Made by a program: the position numbers and the translations under genes
Notes under the pieces: generated by a model
Databases searched by the model: none
What the model saw: the letters and a program-made list of their open reading frames with translations, nothing else
Told to the model about the DNA's origin: nothing
Source: Epinephelus fuscoguttatus
Taxonomy: Eukaryota; Chordata; Actinopteri; Perciformes; Serranidae
Direction: 5' to 3'
DNA length: 64,000 nt
Assembly (NCBI RefSeq): GCF_011397635.1
Contig: NC_064752.1
Span: forward strand, 4,064,501 to 4,128,500
In this document: positions 58,416-64,000 of the stretch, in pieces
Layout: each line of letters starts with the position of its first letter
Numbering within the stretch: position 1 is the first letter of the stretch

Positions 58416-60827
58416 TTAGTGATTAAGGTCCGTGGTCCAATGGCTGTTGGACTCTAAACCGGAGATGATGAGTGAATCCAGACTGTGTGATTGAAAATGT
58501 GTAACCAAGTGTGTGGTGAGATTATTGAGGGTGATGTTGCGGATATGTTGTTGAAGGCGCGCGTGTAATGTATTTTGGGTTTCTCCAATGTAGTGTTTCA
58601 TACATGTGGTACAGGTGATGATGTACACCACATTGGAGGACTGGAGGGTGAGTGAGTCACAGGGAGGAAAGGATAGGCCGCTATGGGGGTTATGAATAAA
58701 TTTTCGGTTTTTGAAGAAAGAGTCAAATTCTGAGGTGGGGGGTCGATTGTGAGGGGAGAATTTGGAGCGGACAAGTAGGTTAGAGAGGCTGGGGTTTTTT
58801 CGATAAGCAGAGATCGGTTTGTGGTTCTGGAAGGGGACATGAGTGGGTTGAATTGACAGGAAATTACTTTTAAGTTGTCTATGCAAGGGTGTGATTTTAT
58901 GGGAAAAGGTGGAAATAAGTGGAAGGACAGTGGTGAAAGTGGAGGCATTGTGAATGTTGTGTGTGTCTGAAAGTGTCGTGGTGCTTGGGAAAGAGGGAAG
59001 GGGGTTCGGGTTGGGGGTACCCGATAGGGGATACGGACCCTGATTAGGGTGAGGGCAAGGGGTCAGGGGTTCGGAGGAGTGCAATGGGTCAGAAGTGCCG
59101 TCTGCGTTTTCAGTAGTATGTGTGGAATTATTATGATGTGTGAGATCGTGTGAGTGCTGGCGAGTGGGAGCGAGAGCAGCCAAGGTCGAGTGTTTAATCT
59201 GGCGGAGAAAGCGTTTGGAATATTTACGTTTGCGTAGTGCCTGAAATAAAATCTGTGTTGATGCGTTGAAATCCGAGATGCGGGATGAGATGCGGTGGAA
59301 ACGGATGAGCTGAGACTTGATAAGACCTTTAAAGGTGTGGCGGGGGTGATAGCTGTGTTTATGGAGTAAGGCGTGTGTGTCTGTGGGTTTGAAATAAACT
59401 TTAGTGAGTAGTATTTTGGATGAGGAGTTTTTGGGTTCGAAGAAGACTGTGGTGTCAAGAAAATTGACTTTGTCGGGATGCAGAGTGGATTTGAGTTTTA
59501 TGGATGGATGATGAGAGTTGAGTATCTGGATGAATGTGGTGAAATCTGTTGGGGGATGAGGCCAAATACCAAAAATGTCGTCAAGGTAACGGAGGAAAAG
59601 TGTCGGTTTTAGTGGACACTTGGCAAGTGCCTCTCGCTCCCACTCGCTCATGTAGATGTTGGCATAAGAAGGGGCAAAGCGTTGTCCCATAGCAGTACCA
59701 TGAATTTGTAAATAATGTTGATTGTTAAAGGTGAAATCGTTGTTGCGGAGACAGAGGGAAAGAAGCTGGAGGATTGCAGAATCGGGTCTATGGGAGTCAG
59801 GGAATTTTCTGAATGTTGATTCGACAGCCTCCAAGCCAGCATCAGTGTTGATGTTTGTGTAGAGGCTGTCGATGTCTATGGTAAAAAGATGGGCGTGGAG
59901 AGGGACAGAGAGGGAACGGATGACCTGGATAAAATGGTAGGTGTCTTTAATATAAGAAGAGTGTTTGGTGGATAGGGGTTGAAGGATGGAATCTAAATAC
60001 TGAGAGAGGTTGTAGGTAACGCTGTTACAGTCTGAGATGATGGGTCGACCGGGAGGAACCTCGAGGGGAATAGTCCATGTGTGGGGATCTTTATGGATTT
60101 TTGGAAGGAGGTACATGTGTCTTGGGCGAGGATTGTTGGAACCGGAGAGGAATTGTTTTTGTTTGCAGTTGATGAATTTCTGTCGGTAGAGTTGTTCTAG
60201 TATGGCTTGTATTTGGGGTTGAACGGTGGCCTGTAATGGTTCAGGTATGGGGGTGTAATGGAGTGGGTTTGACAGTTGACGGTGGGCTTCCAGAAGGTAC
60301 TGTTGTCTATCTAGGATGACTATCTTGGAGCCCTTGTCAGCCGGTTTGAAGATGATGTTGGGGTTATGAATGAGATCGTGTAAAGCTCTACGCTCTTCAC
60401 CCGACAGATTATCAGGGATGTCAGGTGGCGGGTGAAAAGAGCGCAGAGCTTGATTATCTAATTTGATTATTGCACGGGTTGGATGGGAAAGCTGGGATGG
60501 AGTGGGTTCCCAGGTGGAGGGGTTTGTAAAAGGTATGTGGGTGTGGGCCTGTTTGCTGTGAAAGTGATCCAAAAGTTTGATGCGTCTATGGTATTGGTGG
60601 ATGTCCCCTCGAAGTTCCTCCCAGTCGAAACGTTTTGGGCGGGGGACAAAGGAGAGTCCCTTCTCTAGGAGTGTGATCTGAGGGGGAGAGAGGGTGAGGA
60701 GAGAGGAGAGATTGAGGATGTTAGAGTCAGAGTGTAAATGTGAGAGGAGGAGGTGAGCTGGAGGGTGGTTGGGAGTGGAAGGGGCCTGGCTAGGTTTCAC
60801 TATTGGAACAAATTTAACTGTTTGCAC
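58416..60827 (-). CDS. PLE ORF2: reverse transcriptase + GIY-YIG endonuclease (no ATG at start)
   Basis: 803 codons from the first possible GTG. The frame is open from 60845. N-terminal Penelope motif NPNIIFKPADKGSKIVILD (~155-173), LLPKIHKD (~240-247), PGRPIISDCNSVTYNLS (~259-275). RT: motif A FTIDIDSLYTNI (D318, D320), motif B GTAMGQRFAPSYANIY (~377-392), motif C FLRYLDDIFGIW (YLDD 414-417). The C-terminal GIY-YIG has VYI (734-736), CTTC (739-742), HYIG (745-748) and the arginine of LHARLQQH. The first ATG is at residue 238, inside the RT, so translation from its own start would lose about a third of the protein. It most likely begins by -1 frameshifting from ORF1. Confidence 0.88.
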   Translation of the reverse strand: MQTVKFVPIVKPSQAPSTPNHPPAHLLLSHLHSDSNILNLSSLLTLSPPQITLLEKGLSFVPRPKRFDWEELRGDIHQYHRRIKLLDHFHSKQAHTHIPFTNPSTWEPTPSQLSHPTRAIIKLDNQALRSFHPPPDIPDNLSGEERRALHDLIHNPNIIFKPADKGSKIVILDRQQYLLEAHRQLSNPLHYTPIPEPLQATVQPQIQAILEQLYRQKFINCKQKQFLSGSNNPRPRHMYLLPKIHKDPHTWTIPLEVPPGRPIISDCNSVTYNLSQYLDSILQPLSTKHSSYIKDTYHFIQVIRSLSVPLHAHLFTIDIDSLYTNINTDAGLEAVESTFRKFPDSHRPDSAILQLLSLCLRNNDFTFNNQHYLQIHGTAMGQRFAPSYANIYMSEWEREALAKCPLKPTLFLRYLDDIFGIWPHPPTDFTTFIQILNSHHPSIKLKSTLHPDKVNFLDTTVFFEPKNSSSKILLTKVYFKPTDTHALLHKHSYHPRHTFKGLIKSQLIRFHRISSRISDFNASTQILFQALRKRKYSKRFLRQIKHSTLAALAPTRQHSHDLTHHNNSTHTTENADGTSDPLHSSEPLTPCPHPNQGPYPLSGTPNPNPLPSFPSTTTLSDTHNIHNASTFTTVLPLISTFSHKITPLHRQLKSNFLSIQPTHVPFQNHKPISAYRKNPSLSNLLVRSKFSPHNRPPTSEFDSFFKNRKFIHNPHSGLSFPPCDSLTLQSSNVVYIITCTTCMKHYIGETQNTLHARLQQHIRNITLNNLTTHLVTHFQSHSLDSLIISGLESNSHWTTDLNH

Positions 60828-62239
60828 CAGTAGTGGAAAATAGCTTCAGCTGTAGGGCGTGTCCAATGGATATGATCTTTCTCTGTTGCGAAGGTGTCGT
60901 GGGGAATTTCTGCAAGGAAGGGGAGGTGTGTGGCGATGGTGTTGTTAATAAGTTTTAGGTTTGATTTCTGGATTGGAGAGAGGTGTTGAGAAAAATTAAT
61001 GATCGGAAAGTAAATATCTGCGTTGGGAAAAGTAGATGAGGCCTGTTTGTGGAGGGCACGGAGTTGTTTAATGGAAGTCTGTTTAGGATCCTGGTCCTTA
61101 TTGTTGATACCAACTGAAAGGACCAGGATCTTAGTGGAAGTGTTTACCGGTGTTTTTTCGCAGATTTTAAGGAAATGATAGAAATTTGCTCCGGGGTAAC
61201 TGTCTAGTTGCACGTTGGGAAGGTTGTGGCCTGGGATTCTGTTAATGTTGGAGTCGCCGAGGATGACGATGGGTTTTCTAGGGCGGAAATGCCATTCAGT
61301 TATTTTCCTTTGGTGGTTGGCAAGGTGGTAGGTGGGTTTGAAAGTGGGTGCGTCGGACGGGGTGGTGTGAGAAGTGTAGGTGGAGCGTTGGAAAAAGGCG
61401 GGGGGAGTTTGGAGTAATGTGGTGGATGCTGCGGAGGGAGGAGGGGCGGCGCGATGGCTCGAGGCTGTATTGTTGGTTTGTGGTGGGGAGGGCTCAGATG
61501 TCACTCTGCTTTGGGCCATGGTAGCCTTGGGAGTGTCTATCATCACGTTGGACTTGCCCTCCTGTGATGTTTCATTAAAAGAAACGGATTTTATTTTTTT
61601 GGAAATTTTGAATTTCAAATAGGAGCTCTCGTTAACCATCGCGCCGCCCCCACCGTCCGCAGGGTCTATGGGAGATGAAGCAGGAAAAATGGAATCATCA
61701 GTTATGACGGCAACATTGGATTTTACATAGTTGAGCAAAGAGACAGACTCAAAGTCTGCAGATGATGAGACTGTCACCTCTGGGTGAGGGCGGATTCGAA
61801 CCCCGGTCTCCCGCACCGTAACACGGGTGTTATCCTCTGGGCCACCAGGCTGTGGTTGTTGTAGCAGAGGAGGGGATGTAGGTGTGGCCTCTGCGTGAAG
61901 CTGCGGGTGAACCAGAGAGGAATGAAATGAAGTAAGTTTCGGGGTGATGACCGGTAAGACTGGTGAGAGTTGGGGATCGGATGGAGAGGCGGATGGGATG
62001 GGGACAGTGAAATGGGGTTTGGAGACAGTAAGTGGACGAGTGCGCTGGGGCAGAGGAGTAGAGGCTGTACAGGGTGGGAAGGAAGGGGAGGAGATTGGTG
62101 GTGGATGAGGTGGTGATGTTGGAGGGAGGGTTAGGGTTAGGGTTAGGATTTTATCATGAGAAGTTGGCCTTTTTTGCCTGGCTTTACCTACAAGTTGAAT
62201 GTTTTTCACAACATTTGCTATGTTGGGCCTGCCATCCAT
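60800..62239 (-). CDS. PLE ORF1 with C-terminal SGNH/GDSL esterase-like domain
   Basis: 479 aa from ATG 62239 (a later ATG such as MVNESS may be the true start). The first ~310 residues are proline/serine/threonine-rich and low-complexity, with LTLTLTLPP coming from a telomere-like repeat. The C-terminal ~150 residues show the SGNH blocks: PIVILGDSNINRIPG (block I, S330), SYPGANFYHF (block II), LSVGINNKDQ (block III, G377 and N379) and DHIHWTRPTAEA (block V, D455 and H458). This is an esterase-type fold. Such domains are known in ORF1 of CR1/L2 LINEs; I do not know of one in this class. The domain call is from motif reading only. Confidence 0.75.
   Translation of the reverse strand: MDGRPNIANVVKNIQLVGKARQKRPTSHDKILTLTLTLPPTSPPHPPPISSPSFPPCTASTPLPQRTRPLTVSKPHFTVPIPSASPSDPQLSPVLPVITPKLTSFHSSLVHPQLHAEATPTSPPLLQQPQPGGPEDNTRVTVRETGVRIRPHPEVTVSSSADFESVSLLNYVKSNVAVITDDSIFPASSPIDPADGGGGAMVNESSYLKFKISKKIKSVSFNETSQEGKSNVMIDTPKATMAQSRVTSEPSPPQTNNTASSHRAAPPPSAASTTLLQTPPAFFQRSTYTSHTTPSDAPTFKPTYHLANHQRKITEWHFRPRKPIVILGDSNINRIPGHNLPNVQLDSYPGANFYHFLKICEKTPVNTSTKILVLSVGINNKDQDPKQTSIKQLRALHKQASSTFPNADIYFPIINFSQHLSPIQKSNLKLINNTIATHLPFLAEIPHDTFATEKDHIHWTRPTAEAIFHYWCKQLNLFQ
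60809..60815 (-). promoter_or_regulatory. Predicted -1 frameshift slippery site A_AAT_TTG
   Basis: The minus-strand heptamer AAATTTG is in the ORF1 phase A AAT TTG, followed by TTC CAA TAG (stop). It fits X_XXY_YYZ. A -1 slip reads AAA TTT GTT, the ORF2 frame. The overlap of open frames is only 60845-60800, and the site lies in it. Confidence 0.65.
61790..61855 (-). other. tRNA-like B-box sequence within PLE ORF1
   Basis: Minus strand: GGTGGCCCAGAGGATA (A-box-like) and CCGGGGTTCGAATCCGCC (B-box), about 40 bases apart, within the ORF1 coding region. Possible tRNA-derived insertion. Folding is only partial. Confidence 0.35.
62128..62147. repeat. Telomere-like (GGGTTA)n at the PLE 5' side
   Basis: GGGTTAGGGTTAGGGTTAGG on the plus strand, 3.3 units, coding for part of LTLTLTL in ORF1. 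Confidence 0.85.
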
Positions 62240-63400
62240 TCATGTGTATTGGGGCCATTTTGCCAGTAAGCCAATATCGCAGTGCCAGTATCCAGGTATG
62301 CAGTTATTCATGGTAGTTGCATTTTTGGGCACCAGGGGGCACTTTATCAAGACTCTGGAGGCCAATATCTCAGTATCGTCCAGTTTATCTTTATTAGACC
62401 CTAACAATATGAATCTTGGGCCCACAGGATCCACTCATTTAAAATGCATTGGAGTTGTCTGCAATGCTTTCTATGGGCCGCCAGAGTGACTCTAGGGACC
62501 CGCAGTGACCTGCATGTCCCCCAGAATAAAAATGCTTCATGTAACCAATTTCGTGGTCTACAATGCTCCCCAAAAACCCCTGATAAACTCTGGGTGGGCC
62601 AAAATACAGATGCATTTCATGGCCTTCTCAGTGGTCTGCAAGGTAGGTACCCAAATAGCCACTGAACAACCCTGAGTGGCCCCTAGGGCCCAAAAATATA
62701 ACAGTTTTTTTTTTTTTTTGCCATCTGAGTGGTCTGCAAGGGGTCCCAGTGGCCCCTGACAGTCCCAAAATGCCCCTGGAAAATATTAGTCCTGGAAAGT
62801 ATCCAGAAGGTATGGGACTTCAGGAATCAGGATTGACACATCTCTCATGGTCTGCTGTTTACATTTGTAGCCATTTAGAGCTTATATGGATGTTTTTTTT
62901 TATTTTCAAGGGTCAGTGTTGTAGAAAATGGATCTTTTTGCATTATACAAAGGAAAAAAAGTGGCCATGGAGGCCCCTAGGGGCCAAAAAAAAAGCTAAT
63001 TTTGTGGCCCACAAAAAAGACGGAGGTCTGTTCAGGTCTTCTGAACTAGAAGACTCTTGAGATTTGTAAAATCATATTCTGGTAGCAGTAGGTTGCTTGC
63101 TCCTCTAAAACCAAAAGTAGCTTTAGGAATGCAACTTCAATGATATTATTCTTTGAATGTGCTGAACTGAATGTAATGCCTGAAAGTCTCAGCTCATTTC
63201 ATACAATTTGGGGCCAAAAGTTAAATTTTGCCCTTGTTTCTTTACTGACTTGTAGAGGACACTCTGCTGTAGGACATACACAAAAATGCAACTCTAAGCT
63301 CCTTCTGGGGCCCCCAAAGTAACCACAACAAATACAACCAGTGTATATTTTAGGTTAAAGGAATTGCAGAAATTGAAATTGTTTTTGTGAGTGTATATAC
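62240..63400. other. Non-coding, unknown repeat family
   Basis: No gene recognised. A unit with CTGAACTAGAAGACTCTTGA and AAAAGTAGCTTTAGGAATGC (about 63010-63140) resembles another at 63480-63610. A run of 18 T residues is at 62706-62723. Confidence 0.45.
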
Positions 63401-63403
63401 TGA

Positions 63404-64000
63404 GAGGAAGGTATCCAATGCCCTTTGACCTTGACTGAGGCCTTTCCAGACCAGTTGCTCTTTTGACCTCATGTGGTCACCAAAGCAGATGGAGGCCTGA
63501 AGCTTGAACTAGGAGATCCCTGAGATGTGTAAAATCATGCTATCGAGGAATCATGTTGATTACTACTACCATATTGGAAGTAGCTTTAGAAATAACTTGC
63601 AGCCTCCAACGTCTAGAACCTGGTTTGGACATGTTTTGTCATTGATTCTGCTCTCCATGTGGGCCAGGCCTGTGGTGGTTTGGAACCCTCTCAGTCTTTC
63701 CATCTGCCAATGAGGTCCATATTTGGCCAAACAGGTCAAAGTTATTCTCGAGCCACCTTTGTACTTTTAATAAATAAAGGGTCTATACTGTAATGTTAGA
63801 TCTGACCAATAGTGCAGAATCACTGACTAAACATTTCTAAACCAGTTTCTAGAAGTTGGAGGCCCTAATTTATTTCTAAGTTATTTCTCCTAGTTCAAGT
63901 TTCAGGCCTCCACCTGCTTTGATGACCAAATGAGGTCAAAAGAGCAACTGGTCTGGGAAGGCCTCAGTCAGTGTCAAAGGTCATTGGAGATGATCCTTTC
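63404..64000. repeat. Large inverted repeat, right arm cut by the window edge
   Basis: The left arm (about 63404-63660) and the right arm (about 63805-64000) match in inverted orientation over about 200 bp at perhaps 85-90%: CAGACCAGTTGCTCTTTTGA, GGAGGCCTGAA.CTTGAACTA and CTCCAAC.TCTAGAA.CTGGTTT. The left arm has an extra ~75 bp in the middle. The ~145-bp spacer has no ORF of note. Confidence 0.8.

Larger units (their letters stand above)
58122..62239 (-). mobile_element. Penelope-like element with esterase ORF1 and RT/GIY-YIG ORF2
   Basis: A minus-strand element of about 4 kb with two large overlapping frames, both intact. ORF1 (62239-60800) carries an SGNH esterase-like domain; ORF2 (60827-58416) carries a Penelope-type RT and a GIY-YIG endonuclease. 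The borders are inferred from telomere-like repeats at 58082-58121 and 62128-62147. The 5' border is uncertain because the ORF1 frame runs past the repeat to 62239. Intact frames suggest recent insertion. Confidence 0.82.

Noticed and set aside
58423..58500. tRNA(Gln)-like sequence on the plus strand over the PLE C-terminus
   Set aside because: TTGGACTCTAAACC resembles an anticodon arm, but the stems do not pair well and the D and T arms are poor.

Overview
This window is eukaryotic nuclear DNA from a ray-finned (teleost) fish. The evidence is spliced genes with GT/AG introns, a fish-type C2H2 zinc-finger gene, an LBP/BPI-family gene with 14 coding exons, and retroelements typical of teleosts (L2, Rex3/RTE, Nimb/I, Penelope-like). 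I see no bacterial features, operons, rRNA or CRISPR arrays.

Two host genes can be supported. (1) A C2H2 zinc-finger gene on the minus strand (coding exons 8209-8140 and 6354-4883, 513 aa) whose single intron is filled by a ~56-bp minisatellite. (2) An LBP/BPI-like gene on the plus strand (coding 30449-56306). Its 14 exons join in frame to a complete 490-aa product with a signal peptide and the conserved cysteine pair. Its ~12-kb intron 1 and ~5.7-kb intron 8 are made mostly of transposons. Intron 2 is mostly a minisatellite of about 21-bp period.

The rest is accessory DNA. Layout: 1-4560, an old L2 split by a younger L2; 4560-8330, the zinc-finger gene; 8331-18406, two head-to-tail Nimb/I LINEs, the second holding another LINE fragment; 18407-19380, Rex3; 19400-20795, minisatellite; 21542-24130, LINE remnants; 28566-29723, a hAT element; 30449-56306, the LBP/BPI gene. 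Its intron 1 has L2 > L2 > SINE > hAT nested insertions and a 31-bp-TIR transposon carrying an L1 fragment. Introns 8 and 10 hold more LINEs. 56389-57676 is a TA-flanked mariner-like element; 58122-62239 is a Penelope-like element (PLE); 62240-64000 is uncharacterised sequence with a large inverted repeat.

The most notable object is the PLE on the minus strand. ORF1 ends in an SGNH/GDSL-esterase-like domain with all catalytic blocks visible. ORF2 (reverse transcriptase plus GIY-YIG endonuclease) has no ATG before its RT core. It overlaps ORF1 in the -1 frame, and a canonical slippery heptamer (A_AAT_TTG) lies six bases before the ORF1 stop. This predicts an esterase-RT-endonuclease fusion made by -1 frameshifting. 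The element is also bounded by TTAGGG-like repeats. All family calls come from reading translated motifs; no database search was possible.
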